DNA of 64,000 bases from contig JASANG010000320.1 of NCBI GenBank assembly GCA_030248215.1, positions 1 through 64,000 of the forward strand, in the 5' to 3' direction. A program made the position numbers and the translations under genes. Within the stretch, counting starts at the first letter, position 1. Each line of letters opens with the position of its first letter. This stretch comes from Enoplolaimus lenunculus. Lineage: Eukaryota > Nematoda > Enoplea > Enoplida > Thoracostomopsidae. This document shows, one piece after another, positions 37,007 through 49,250 of the stretch. The notes under the pieces were generated by a model. The model was not told the origin of the DNA. It made no database searches and saw nothing but the letters and a program-made list of their open reading frames with translations.

Positions 37007-37401
37007 ATCTTCAGCATTCACTGGTTCGAAAGCTACAAGACCTATTAGCAATTGATAATTAGTGATCGGCATCGGATATTTTTTCATCTTCAGCATTCAC
37101 TGGTTCGAAAGCTACAAGACCTATTAGCAATTGATAATTAGTGATCGGCATCGGATATTTTTTCATCTTCAGCATTCACTGGTTCGAAAGCTACAAGACC
37201 TATTAGCAATTGATAATTAGTGATCGGCATCGGATATTTTTTCATCTTCAGCATTCACTGGTTCGAAAGCTACAAGACCTATTAGCAATTGATAATTAGT
37301 GATCGGCATCGGATATTTTTTCATCTTCAGCATTCACTGGTTCGAAAGCTACAAGACCTATTAGCAATTGATAATTAGTGATCGGCATCGGATATTTTTT
37401 C
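37007..37401 (+). repeat. Tandem array, 5 identical 79-bp units
   Basis: Units begin at 37007, 37086, 37165, 37244 and 37323. They read the same in all five apart from the outer edges. Each contains GGTTCGAAAGCTACAAGACC and TGATCGGCATCGGATA. The upstream 90 bases plus the first unit resemble a dispersed sequence at about 19240-19400, so the array seems to be the amplified tail of a dispersed repeat. As 79 is not a multiple of 3, frames do not stay open through it. Confidence 0.9.
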
Positions 37402-38283
37402 ATATCTGGATATCCGAAATTAAATTTTCTATTTCGGATTAAAAACCTATAAAAGTGCAATCTTTTTCTCATTCGTTCAGTGAATTTCAATTGAGTTCTA
37501 CATCGCTTGCTTAATAACGCCTTTGTATGCGCCTACGGGTTGGCAATAGCGCTAAAAACCGCATTGGAGAGAGTTATACCAATTATTATTATAAAGGTAT
37601 TTATGGAGTTGTTTAAAGGTTTTTTGTCTCAGCTAGCATTTAATTAAGAGAACCGCATTAGTAAGACGTTGGCGGGGGCCACCGCTCTGTCCAATAACGA
37701 CCCTCTTGCTACGCGCCACAGGCCGCTGACAAACCAGTTATTTTTGGAAAGTCGTTTTAGAGCAGCAAAAATGACAAATCTGACACCTTCAACGCATAAA
37801 TTTGACCATAACAACTTAACTGCTACAAGCAAAACGCTTCGGTGAACGCGAACAGAACAATCGGTCAACAAACAGGAAATAGTTTTTGCAGCAGAACTTC
37901 AGACGCATGGTCGTATACAAGGTAGATGGGGTGGGTATATCATAGAAATTTCTGGAAACAAGGAATACACTTTTAAAAGGTTTAGAATAATCCTATTGAT
38001 CCCAGGGGTTCGTTCTTCCGTCAGTTACGATCCTTCGTAAATAAACGGCTACATGGGCTGATTCTTCTCCGATAGTAAAGCCTCGCTGAACGGCCTCGCC
38101 AATCGTCTAGAGACCAGCATTTTCGAAAATTTTAGTGTTGGCCCATTTTCACAGCGATACGTCTTGTGACAGTGTGACAGATTATCAAAAATGGAAAAAA
38201 TAAACACCCATTGCAGCGTGTGAAACAAGCTATGAACAAAGCCGTTGGGAGGCTGCATCAATCGGAATCTTTAAAAAATTATG

Positions 38284-39167
38284 TTAACCCCTTCTCACAT
38301 TGAGTTGCCTATAGGCAACTAATCGCAGTATATATACGTTAAATAATGTATATCGCACCGTGTTTAACAATTGCAACACGTACAGACTAATCACCACAAG
38401 ACGGGCGCCCCCCGCTCCCCCCACTCCTTCGTTATTGTTTCCCCCTGGTTTGGAGAAAAAGACCCGGAGGGCCGCGCCCCCCTAGCATAAAAATAGGTCT
38501 CAGGGGAAATAGAAAATATTCATGTGAGAAAGGGTTAAGCGAAAAATTTTCAGTTTACTATCTATAACCCCTTCTCACATTGAGTTGCCTATAGGCAACT
38601 AATCGCAGTATATATACGTTAAATAATGTATATCGCACCGTTGCCTATAGGCAACTAATCGCAGTATATATACGTTAAATAATGTATATCGCCCGTGTTT
38701 AACAATTGCAACACGTATACATAGTACTAAATCACCACAAGACGTGAGAGCCCCCTCGGGCTCGAGCGTCAAGTTCCTATAGCTGAGTGGTGATGGTATA
38801 CGCCTACCACTCCAGTCACCGGAGTTCGAATCCTAGCATAAAAATAGGTCTCAGGGGAAATAGAAAATATTCATGTGAGAAAGGGTTAAGCGAAAAATTT
38901 TCAGTTTACTATCTATAACGCCTATAGGCAACTAATCGCAGTATATATACGTTAAATAATGTATATCGCACCGTGTTTAACAATTGCAACACGTATACAT
39001 AGTACTAAATCACCACAAGACGTGAGAGCCCCCTCGGGCTCGAGCGTCAAGCTCCTATAGCTGAGTGGTGATGGTATACGCCTCCCACTCCAGTCACCGG
39101 AGTTCGAATCCTAGCATAAAAATAGGTCTCAGGGGAAATAGAAAATATTCATGTGAGAAAGGGTTAA
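38284..39167 (+). repeat. Family D: three tandem TTAA-flanked elements with tRNA-Gly-like module
   Basis: Three copies end to end: 38284-38538, 38564-38889 and about 38915-39167, separated by the same spacer (GCGAAAAATTTTCAG). Ends are TTAACCCCTTCTCACAT and ATGTGAGAAAGGGTTAA. Copies 2 and 3 hold a module with TAGCTGAGTGG (A-box-like), GCCTCCCAC (anticodon arm of tRNA-Gly CCC type) and GAGTTCGAATC (B-box-like). In copy 1 this module is replaced by a C/G-rich variant. Copy 2 has an internal duplication (38581-38640 and 38641-38695). Shared spacers show that the array arose by segmental tandem duplication. TTAA at the ends suits piggyBac-type insertion. Confidence 0.8.
39051..39115 (+). other. 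tRNA-Gly-like module inside family D copy
   Basis: A-box-like and B-box-like sequences at normal tRNA spacing with a GCCTCCCAC anticodon arm. The acceptor stem does not pair, so this is a tRNA-derived internal promoter, not a working tRNA gene. Confidence 0.5.
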
Positions 39168-39260
39168 ATATAATATGTGATGTTAGCCGAGACAAATTGA
39201 TTTATGTTATTTCCTTGCAGCGACCTATCCATGAGAACTACTTACAAAAATAACAATGAC

Positions 39261-39393
39261 CAGGCCCGTAGCCAGCTCACCTTGCTCGATGGTGGCTAAA
39301 ACATTCCAGGATTGGCATACAAGGGTTTTCGATGACTTACAAATGAGGTTGGGGAGCTGAGCCCCCACCTGTGCGTCACTGGCTATGGGCCCG
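39261..39393 (+). mobile_element. Family E MITE with likely 8-bp target duplication
   Basis: CAGGCCCGTAGCCAGCTCAC start, GGCTATGGGCCCG end, flanked by ACAATGAC and GCAACGAC (6 of 8). Confidence 0.75.
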
Positions 39394-39599
39394 GCAACGA
39401 CTTTTGAGATCTTCGCCTGCAGTTTGACTGAAGCCAGAAATTTTTCCGAACGTGTATGCATAAGCGTGTAGAGATGTGCCTGCGTTGACCTACTCCAAGG
39501 TGCAATTGACTACTTATAACGTAACAACCTGATTATTGAAAAAATGGGCCTTAGGCATTTGTTTTGATGGTGTACACTTTTGTTACGATTTTGCTTTGT

Positions 39600-40270
39600 A
39601 TTTTATTGTGTGTACTCGAGTAGCCGAACGAGTCCGCCAGGTATTCGGTTATCGACCTAGTTTAATATGTACAAGCCGCTGGGGCGGCCCAGTTATACCG
39701 GTCCGGTTCCGTAGAAGTCCCACATAATTGTAGCAGTGTTGGGTGTCTGTGTCCGTGTAAGCCCATCGTAATAGGCGGAAGGTCGAAGGTCTTGCCTTCG
39801 CTTCTCGGGGTGGCAGTAAAAAGACGTTTTATCGTAGCACCCAAATCGACCGGTCGTATCCCCTGCGGAACTGGACCCACAGCTCTGCCGCCTAATAAAG
39901 GTGGCTTGGACGTGGATAGTCCCCTCAAAAAGGTGTATGTAGTGAGGGTGAGCACTCGGAACTTAGGGACTTGTACCGGGAGATATGACAGTCTATCGCG
40001 ACACTCATTTGACTGGGACTCGCCGACGAGATCCACGTTTGCGAGTTCCTGATTGTGAGCGAGCCTGTCTCCTCCGTTGGAGCTTCGGATTCTGCTTGCT
40101 TGCTTTTGCTGGATACACACTAGAATTCGTGGAAATTCGCGATTCCCTCCATGAATGTCGACTCAGGATGTCCGATTCCAGACATGGGTTACCACTCGTC
40201 CCAGTTGAAGGCTAACATCTCACGAAGTTAAGGGAGCTGAGAGTGGGCAGCAATTCGAATTCCGCCTTTA
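39600..40270 (+). mobile_element. GC-rich island, possible truncated LINE (RTE-like) 5' piece
   Basis: Base composition switches sharply from AT-rich flanks to GC-rich here. Frame 39792-40052 (+) ends with KKVYVVRVSTRNLGTCTGRY, which resembles the beginning of the AP-type endonuclease of RTE-like LINEs (usual form R.GTWN.GT.TGR; here Arg replaces the Trp, a one-base change). Similarity stops soon after, so this would be a fragment without reverse transcriptase. The similarity is by eye only. Confidence 0.35.
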
Positions 40271-40754
40271 ACTTTACACAAACACAGAACAGCTATTTTG
40301 CTATTAAAGTATACATACACATTCTGAGTGTTTTGTGATAAACAATTTGCATCGCGACATTTTCAGCACGAGTCTACTGCAACAAAATCTATGCTCCGAT
40401 CCCCGAGGGATGCTGGATCGATTTTTTTCTTGGGATGTTGAATTAATTCAATACGTTCAGGAAGCTGAAATTAAACTATTGAGTTCCAAAATTATATACT
40501 TAATATACATATACACCCTTGTTTCCGTGAACCTGGAATTCATAGATATTTAGCTCCTATACTGAAACCAACGTAAATCATTTGCAATTTTTTTAAGAAG
40601 TTTTTGATCTGATTAAAACTTTTGCAAAAATAATTAGGTAAAATATATCCTAACCATACATGCGTAATGTATAATTTTCAAGATAAACACACCTGGTCGT
40701 AGACGTTGCCAAGATTTCTTCGGGAAGGTGACAGTTACGTACTATGCTAATTTT

Positions 40755-40947
40755 GGCCAATGTTACTTTTAGGGCTGTAACAGTAGATTAAGCGCATTCC
40801 TAAGCCTAAGCCTAAGCCTAAGCGTTGCAAAAGCGTATTCTTAAACCTTAGCCTAAACCTAAGCAAAAAAATGTCTAGAATGTAAGCCTAGTCTTTTAAA
40901 GACTCACGAGAAACTGGGACGACACGGCCCTAAAAGTAACATGGACC
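40755..40947 (-). mobile_element. Family A2 MITE
   Basis: GGCCAATGTTACTTTTAGGG and CCCTAAAAGTAACATGGACC ends, flanked by CTAATTTT and CAAATTTG (6 of 8). GCCTAA core. Confidence 0.75.
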
Positions 40948-41271
40948 CAAATTTGAAAAGGGAAACAGTTGTTAACAACTCCTGGCCAAAAACCGTAAAT
41001 TGATAATAGATATTTCATCCTTGATTTTCCTATTGACTATTTGCAACACCATGAATATATGTTTTCCTTAGAAAGAGAGAAAAATAAGTGGTTTGGAAGA
41101 TCGAAGAATAAATATTTCCACCAGCATTGAGAATTTTCACATTTTGTGTGATAAACTCTTTTACTGCACGCTTGTGAAAGTCGAGAAAAGGCAATGTTGG
41201 TATTAGAGGTACATTTGACAAAACGCCGAAGAAAATAAATATTCAAGCAAGCATCCTTTATTTATATATTA

Positions 41272-41716
41272 CTGTAGTGACTCGAATAAGAGGGGGACTG
41301 ATATTTATTTGGCCTCTCCAGAGGGAATCCCCCTTGTTATTCCGTTACGGACTGCTATTTATTTTAACCCACGCTCCGCCACCCTTCGTTACTGATATAT
41401 ATCCGGCACTGCAATTATCCGTTGAATTAAACGTTCATTTTCCTTGCATCAAAAGCTTGAGCGGTAATGCAAGGTTATACTTTGGAATGTTACTTCCAAA
41501 ACTTAAGTACGCTTTAAAGTTTCGAACTCAAGTTTATTTCGTCCTCGAGTCATTTTTATGCGCTACAATTAGAGATAATACACATTTATGGACTCTAATT
41601 AGGGTTTAGGGACTCTATCCGCTTACGGACTCTTATTAGGGATACGGACTCCTATTGATTGAAACTCAAAATGGGGATCCGCCTCTTATTACCCCCTTTT
41701 ATTCGGGTTACTACAG
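41272..41716 (+). mobile_element. Family B TA-flanked MITE, full length
   Basis: CTGTAGTGACTCGAATAAGA and CGGGTTACTACAG ends bordered by TA; 445 bp. Confidence 0.88.
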
Positions 41717-42078
41717 TAATATTTTTTAAAAATTCAAATTTCCGTTTGAAATGACCAGTCGAGTTTGCGAAAAGCATAAATATACAAAAAATTTACAACC
41801 TCACAATTTTTGACGAAACAAAGGTCGATCGGAATAACGGATAAGTCCCAAAATGCGACAACAAGAGAGGCCCTGTTCCTAAGTTATCGCTACACCAAGA
41901 TTGAGTCAAATTTAGCCTAAAAACGAGCGTAAAATCTAGATACTTTTTTGTATTTAATACCAGCACAAAAGTTTATTCCTAAAACAGTCTTAATGACGTG
42001 TAGGTGGTAATCCGGATCCCTGGAAGTTAAAAACTTTAATGCAATTCCAAAACATATTATTTTCATAATAAATGTCTA

Positions 42079-42279
42079 ATCTTCTAAAAGATACAAATTT
42101 AAAATATTAAGACTGTCAGTACCAGCGGCCCGGCAAACAACAAAAACAAATTGTTTAGTTCCTGATGAACGAATTACATAGTAGTCTATTCCGCGCGGCT
42201 CAAACGTGAGGGCAACTCCTTGCTCTACCCTAAGATTCGCCCTCCATTTGCTTGGTTTTGGTCTGACACCTCCGACCTG
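42079..42279 (-). CDS. Unrecognised candidate terminal exon
   Basis: On the minus strand a TTGCAG acceptor is followed by an open frame of about 65 codons (GGVRPKPSKWRANLRVEQGV ... FEPRGIDYYVI ... QFVFVVCRAAG ... NLYLLED) ending in TAG. It is richer in GC than its flanks and not low complexity. The polypyrimidine tract is poor and no upstream exon was found. No family recognised. Confidence 0.22.
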
Positions 42280-43389
42280 CAATAGCCCTTGGCGGTATCT
42301 AATACTCGACCCCGGAAGTTAAAAAAATTGAACCCTAAAACTTATTTTTAAAATACGATTAATGTGTATTAATGTTTCAAAAAACAAAAATAACATATTT
42401 ATAATAAGACCATCACTAGCTGAAGGTAAGCACTACGACTACTTCTGTGGTTGTTAGCTTTTAACTAAATGAAAACAAACCAGACGCGACAGTCAGGTTT
42501 TGTTTCGAATATCGCTGCGTGTTTTTGTGAAAAATATTTTTCAATTTTACTGGTTGATTAAAAATAATGAGATTGGCAAAATTTTAATATTAAAAACGAA
42601 TCGCGGGGCGTGTATACAAGCCGGATAGGATGATGAACGATTCGACCAAACGTGGCACTTTTACAGGTTGTAGAATAACATGTAGAGGTTAAAATATTTT
42701 CTTGCGCACTACACTGGCTTGAATTAAACATTTTGTAGATGTGGTTATCTAAAATATCTTCTCCCGATATGAAATCTAGGCCACGCTCACGCAACATATA
42801 TCCTTGGGTATATTGCCTTCTATTCGCATTTTGGGTACTGCACCAAGCACGTAGCCAGCGCAACATGATTGATAGCTTAACTATTTTAGGAAATGCATGC
42901 GGCCGCACTTAGTCTAGTTCGAAGTGAGAATAAACACTTAGGAAAAATGGGCAAAGTTTTTCTAGGTGGGCACCAGACAGACGGCTCCTCGTTTGACTCT
43001 GGCTCAAACCTGCCCTAATCAAACACATGAACTCAAAACATTTTTTGAGACTTTCCGCTGTTATAGTTCGATGGTGAAGTTTTTCATAGTTTGTTTAATT
43101 TTTAGGCAAAAAATTTGGTAAGTTTACCAAACTTACTAATTAAAACTCCCAATTAAAAATTGTTTGCGTGCGGTTTCAACCTAATGGTAAACAAATAGTA
43201 AAGGTTTTGAAGAAACGGGAAGTTAATTTAACTGCTACAGACAATAGCGCATCTCGAGAGGAGGCGAGTGCGGGGACTTGTCACATGACTGGTGAAAATT
43301 TAGTAAGGTCCCTATCTTGCAAATTTTATGTCGCTCATTAGCTATTTATGGCAGCAATAAAACAAGAGCGAACGTCACGTGTGTCAGTA

Positions 43390-43831
43390 CTGTAGTGACC
43401 CGAATAAGAGGGTAGGGACTGATATTTAGTTGACCTCTCCAGAGGCTACCCCCCTTGTTATTCGGTTACGGACTGTAATATATTCTCAACCAGCCCTCCG
43501 TCACCCTTCCTTACTGATATATCCGGTATTGCAACTATCCGTTGAATTAAACGTTTTTTCCTTGCATCAAAAGCTTGAGCGATAATGCAAGGTTATACTT
43601 TGGAATGTTACTTTCAAAACTTAAGTACGCTTTAAAGTTGCAAAGTCAACTTTATTTGGTCCTGGAGTCATTTATGCGCTACAATTAGGGTTAATTGACA
43701 TTTATGGACTCTAATTAGGGTTTAGGGACTCTATGAGCTTACGGACTCTTATTAGGGATACGGGCTTCAATTGATTCGGACACAAAATGGGGACCCCCTC
43801 TTATTACCCCCCTCTTATTTGGGTGAATACG
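43390..43831 (+). mobile_element. Family B TA-flanked MITE
   Basis: CTGTAGTGACCCGAATAAGA start after TA; right end decayed to TTTGGGTGAATACG. Confidence 0.85.
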
Positions 43832-44226
43832 TAAGGCAATTTGATTTGCGTGCCATAAAATGAAATACGTTTCAGATAAATTGTCTACTTGACTACTTTA
43901 AAAGCGTAGCATCCCAGTTGCAGGCACATTTCTTGTTGATAATGCGGAAAAAATCCGTAATATTTTGCGCATACGCTGTGGTGTTTTGATAATTTTATTT
44001 TTCAAATATGCTATTTTTTGCCAAACAATCCAAAGATTCCGCGTATATTAAAACGAATCTATCATTGAATTCTATCTGTATTTCGTTACATTTTATTAAA
44101 TTATTTTCCAGACTGCTATAAAATATAAGCTTGGAAAGGTTTCTATTTTATAATGAATAAGATTTGCCACACGGCATATTGTTCATATATGGGACCCTTT
44201 AAATCTATATTCTTTTCAAAGATTGC

Positions 44227-44494
44227 TTAACCGTTTAACTCATAGAGTATACTATGAGTAACTAAATGATTGCAACTAGTATCCAAGCAACACAGACACT
44301 GTAAGCAGTGTTTAACAATTCTAACATATAATATGCGCAGTGCAAAACCTCTACAAGATGTCAGAGTTCCTCAGGCTCGAGCGTCAAGCTCCTATAGCTG
44401 AGTGGTCATCGCAAATGCCTCCCGCCTGAGAGGCTGGGGATCGAACTTTACCTTGAAATTACATCTCATATGAAATTGAAAAAGAAAAGGTTAA
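44227..44494 (+). mobile_element. Family D element, diverged
   Basis: TTAACCG start, TATAGCTGAGTGGTCATCG core and GGTTAA end. Confidence 0.65.
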
Positions 44495-45646
44495 AGCTTA
44501 TGCTCGTGAGATTGTGTTCAAACTGTGTCATTTTAATTAAAATCACATCTCGTTCTTGTTGTTTACCTGCAATCGAACATAAACAAACTTTGGTTTGCCA
44601 GACGTAAAAACAGACGGCCTAATGTCAATGATACACACCCCGTAGCCATAGAGAGGTCGGAGACGACTCAGTCTCATTTAACTTTTAAGTATAGCCGCGT
44701 TTATAAGTCTTGTAAAATCTACTGCGTGCCAATCCTTTCAAAGTACTGCACCACCCCCCTGAAAGTCGAACTTTTACTGCGGATTGAAGACGAAAATCCT
44801 ATTAGACAAAATGATATATAATAGAAAATTTCACAGCAATTTATTGCAAAACTTTAAAATCATTCAAAAACAAATTTATTATTAAGAAAACTTTTCAAAA
44901 TTTGTCTGCGGCTATGATGTTGACACGCAGAAGGATGACAACAATACAAGAGTTAATATTCATTTTCGTGACTATACGGCATGCCACATCACTCATTTTC
45001 AAGATATTATGTTTTCCACTAACAATCTATCTACAAAATCGTTGTAAAGAACAAAAATAAATCTAAACCGGAAGTAAATGTTGAGATCAAATAGCGGAAC
45101 GTCAACCTTTTGTGACCGGAAATGAACCTGCGCTGACATTGTAAATATACCATTGACAAAGAAATATCTTCATTGAGGAAAGGTTGTGCTAATTTTTGGT
45201 TTGATATCACGTGATTTTCACCCAAGTCGTTTTGATTATCTCCCTGAAAACGGTTTGATTTTAAAAATTTATGCAGATTTAAGTTTCTCATGTATTTAAC
45301 GTGATTATTATTCAACAGGCAAATTTGAGTTTTTGAAAAATTCGATTTTTGAGGTTCTAAGACCCTCCACATGGACAAAACAATTTATGTCAAAATGCGC
45401 AGTGTTTAACATTCATATAATACCTTGCGTGCGCAATCATTGCCGCTTGACACTTAGCGAGTTTCTATCAACTACCATACATCAGTAAAATGTAGCACGC
45501 CTATATACAGTTCACCGCTGCAGTTCTCGAAGGGGCAAACACTCGTTTGCGTTTTCTATTTCGGAAGTTTTTAGAAACCTTTTAGTTGGTACCACAATAA
45601 TCCCCTGTAACATTTTATGCAACTTTAAGACACCTTTTCAAATTCC

Positions 45647-45848
45647 GCCCCATGTCAAGATCAGGGGCGGAACGTTTCCCTTTCTGACTAAAATAGAGTA
45701 AACTTAAGCTTTAGACTAATTTCTTTTGCTTGGCTTAGGCTTAGGCTTAGGAATAAACTCATTCTTACGCTTAGGCTTAAGCTCAGGCGTAGGCGTAGGC
45801 TTAGGAATATGCTTATATAACTGTTCCGCCCTGTTCTTTACATTGGTT
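45647..45848 (+). mobile_element. Family A MITE with perfect 8-bp target duplication
   Basis: CAAATTCC flanks both sides (45639-45646 and 45849-45856). Complete inverted ends and TTAGGC core. This copy fixes the element ends and points to the hAT superfamily. Confidence 0.9.
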
Positions 45849-47117
45849 CAAATTCCGGACAATGCACCCGGCATTCTATACCTAGAAATTATATAAGCCA
45901 GGTGTAACATTGCATGTAAGCTTATTCTACGTAGAGAATTCCTCCAGCTTTGGTTTTTGACAGTTTGGTTGCTCGTTGTACCAGGTTTAAATTGGTGTAT
46001 AATGGAACACATTATGCTGCACTCACTCGCATGCGAAGCTGCGCGTAATGCTTCAACGGACGGCCGAAACTGCAATCGTACTCTCGGCACACTGAGCAGC
46101 AAGATGCCGTTGGACTGAGTTACCACAGTAGAGCTACTAATTGGCTGCACGAATGCCCACCTAGAGGGAATATACACCAGTTTTTGACCTAATGTAACTT
46201 AGCGTACAAGCCAACGAACTAAAATTGTCAAGTTTAGAAAATTGTCAAACCAGCGAATTTTCGATCATTAGAATACGACTGTACAAACTTTGCCTGCTAG
46301 GCATATACACGCTATCAATGAAATAAAAACTAGGGGCATTTTTAAAAGTAAATTCTAGCTCGGAATTTTTTATTTTACAAAGGCTTTCAAAAACGTTCTT
46401 TCATATATTCAACTCATATTCCTTTGAAAGGTTGCCACGAGCCAATTAAATGCGAGAGTCCAAGGTTGAAATCCAAGCTCAAAAATATTATTCTCAGATG
46501 AAATAGAAAATATTCACGAAAAAAACGCTAAAGTTGTTTGAATCAATCAGTAATTGCAATGTTCGATCAACGAAATTTCATTTTACGAACACACAACCAA
46601 AACTAACAAAGGGGCTGGAAAGACTAAATATTTAGGACTACAGTATACTGGTACCTAAAATAATTATTTTCATCGTTTGGAACCTGCAAAATTATACCTT
46701 TTCGCCTATTGAGATAAAACGTTTATGCTGATGCTAAAATAGCGTTTTGACAAAAGCTACAGTGTTTAAATGGTAAATAGCCAATCTTGTCGCAATATTT
46801 GCAGCCCTACTTCTTATAGTTAATAGGTTCGCGTCGCAGTCTAAAACCCCATTGAAGCAATATGCAATGCCTATATCTCAACAAAATATACGCATAATCT
46901 AATGGAAACCTCACATTCTAGAACAGTGCAGGTATACACAAAATCTGAATAATTTTCTGTTTAGAGGTATACCAACAAAACTTTACTAACATACAATTAA
47001 TTTGCATACTTGTATAAAAATCCGTTGCAACGTTGCCCAAACTACGTATGCGTGGCGTTCCAGCTTCGATAAGACAGATATAAATCTTAGCAATTTATCT
47101 CAGGGCAGCGCAGGAAC

Positions 47118-47276
47118 GAACCAGTGGCCAAGGGGGGCAGGGGAGCTCAGCCCCGCTGGAAAAATTTTGGCCCCTAAAAAATTTTCAACCGTACTTGTAC
47201 GTCAACAAAAACCCTTGTATTCCCCAGCTGAAAACTTTGTTGCCCTTCGTAACAAAGTGAGCTGGCTACGGGCCTA
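47118..47276 (-). mobile_element. Family E MITE, reverse
   Basis: GTGGCCAAGGGGGGCAGGG start, TTTTCAACCGTACTTGTACG middle, GAGCTGGCTACGGGCC end. Confidence 0.75.
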
Positions 47277-47797
47277 CCGCAGGAACCAATTGATTAGTCA
47301 AGATTACAGTTCCATTTTCAGTGACTCGTGTGCAACCGTTTTTCAGCGTCTTTATTACCAAAATGTTGATTTACACCCATTTTTTTGCGAAAGACTTTTG
47401 GGTGTTGCACCCGGTTTCCTTGTCTCACATACTTGATCGCTTGATACTTTGTACCCATAATATTGTACAAAACAGATATAAAAATTAACAAAGATATGCC
47501 AAATAAAATATGATTTATCTAAAATGTTGCTTAAAATACCGTTAGCGCATTTGATATATAGTCAGCTTTTCAATGGCTTATCAGAGCGAAGAGATTTTTC
47601 TTTGTTTACGTAATATTTGCCAAAACATTTATCTTTAATTGCGTTTATTACAATTTCTGATTTGAATTCTGCGTAAATACACCTGCTGAGTGTTTAGACA
47701 ATGTGATCATTCTCTTTCAAACTCGATTCGGTTGGTTAAAACCTTGCCGAAAATATGCAAGAGGCGCTAAATAATTGGCCTTAAGGAAATTCGTCGC

Positions 47798-47985
47798 CTG
47801 GCAATTCGTCGACCAATAACTTGTAATCGCGAATTGTCACCGACTCGGCAATTTGTCGCTCATCATAATGCTTAATATGTTTGGCTTAGGATTAACCATT
47901 TAGGAATATGCTTAGATTTATTCGTAGGCTTTAGGACACTGGTGGGTGACAAGTTGCCAGACGACAAATTGTTGTAGATTCGTTT
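47798..47985. mobile_element. Family C element
   Basis: AATTCGTCGCCTGGCAATTC and TTGCCAGACGACAAATTG inverted ends, TTTGGCTTAGG core. Confidence 0.65.
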
Positions 47986-48321
47986 GTCGTTGTTGTGCGA
48001 CCGCCGGACGACTCCGGACCTCTCCAGAAGGCGTCAAACAGGGTGAAATACTATAGCTTACAGGGACGTATCAAGAACAGGGTTTCATGTCGGAAACGCA
48101 TAGTTCCTTCTAAGAATTGTTCAGGAACGAGAGCATCAAACGAGAAGTTTTTTCACCTCTGCAGTCGATTCTACAGCGTGTGAAAGTGTTTTGTTTTAGT
48201 TTTTGTAGAGATTTTGGGGAATTCCCCAATCTCTTCTTGAATACGTCTTGTCTGCTATGCGTATAAATACCATAACCACAATAGTGACTTCGTTTCTAAA
48301 AATGTTTTTACCAACAGAATG

Positions 48322-48570
48322 ACCCATGTAAATGACCATGTGCGGAAAGTTATTCTGTGGGACAACAATAGAGTAAGCTTAAGCCTTGACTGCTTTTTGC
48401 TTAGATTTAGGCTTAAATCTTAAGCATAGAGTTATGCTTAGGCTAAGGCTTAGGTATAAGCTCATGCTTACGCCTAGGCTTAGGCTAAGCTTAGGAATAT
48501 GCTTAGGCTTAGGCTTAGAAATATGCTTAATATACTACTGTTTACGTCCTTCTTCTATACAACATTGGCC
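48322..48570 (+). mobile_element. Family A MITE, long core
   Basis: ACCCATGTAAATGACCATG start, many TTAGGC-like units, CTATACAACATTGGCC end. Confidence 0.75.
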
Positions 48571-49250
48571 AAGAGTTGTTACAAAAAGAACTTTTGAATA
48601 TCCAAAATCAACTGCTAAAAATTTTGATGGTATTTATCCTTGAAATGTAACAACAGACCGAAAACTTGTTTTACTCAAAATGCCATTAAAAACTTTTCAT
48701 CATAAATTTTTCACACAATTTTAGACTTAATAAAAGACAAAAAAGCAAGCATTCCCATTGGAACAATTGTCTCGCAAAACACTACGGCCGAGTACAAGGT
48801 CAGAGATAGATGGGACATAAGCCGCTGTCGGCGAAATTATTTAGAAGAAACAGGAAAAGCGGTTTTAGTAGGTTTTAGAATAATCGGATGGATCTTTGAG
48901 GTCAAAAGAAGACCTTTCTTATATAAGCGAAGCGTTGTCCTCCCAAACTGAAATCCTCTCGCTAATCCGCTGCTAACCACATAAACCCTGCCCAGCGGCA
49001 AAACTATTGTGATGGATGCTATTATGAACATTTCATGCTGAATGTCATCAAAATTACTGAACTATAAAAAACCAAGCGAAATGCAGGTTTTAAAAATTGG
49101 CTTTAAATTTCCGGCGACGCAGGCCAAGCGTGACGTGTCTTTTAGGGTTTTAAGGCTGAGGCATATGGTCAAACGCCATAGGGCTTATCTACTGAAATGT
49201 ACGTGACGTAGTGTGTATAAATTGCTACGCGAGAGTTGTTTGCGGTAAAT

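Noticed and set aside
37007-37401. CRISPR array
   Set aside because: Units are directly adjacent with no variable spacers, and the genome is eukaryotic.
39662-40120. 152-codon minus-strand frame
   Set aside because: Antisense to the GC-rich island whose plus strand has the better LINE-like reading; high GC lengthens frames on both strands.
40140-40250. Possible 5S rRNA (CGAAGTTAAGGGAGC-like)
   Set aside because: Only a short stretch resembles 5S; the rest does not, and no terminator T-run follows.
42558-42908. 116-codon minus-strand frame
   Set aside because: Begins within family-E-like sequence (GGCTACGTGC) and has no family signature.
45031-45378. 115-codon minus-strand frame
   Set aside because: AT-driven composition, no splice context and no recognisable motif.
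45848-46177. 109-codon minus-strand frame
   Set aside because: Composition is plausible, but no motif, start context or partner exon supports a gene.
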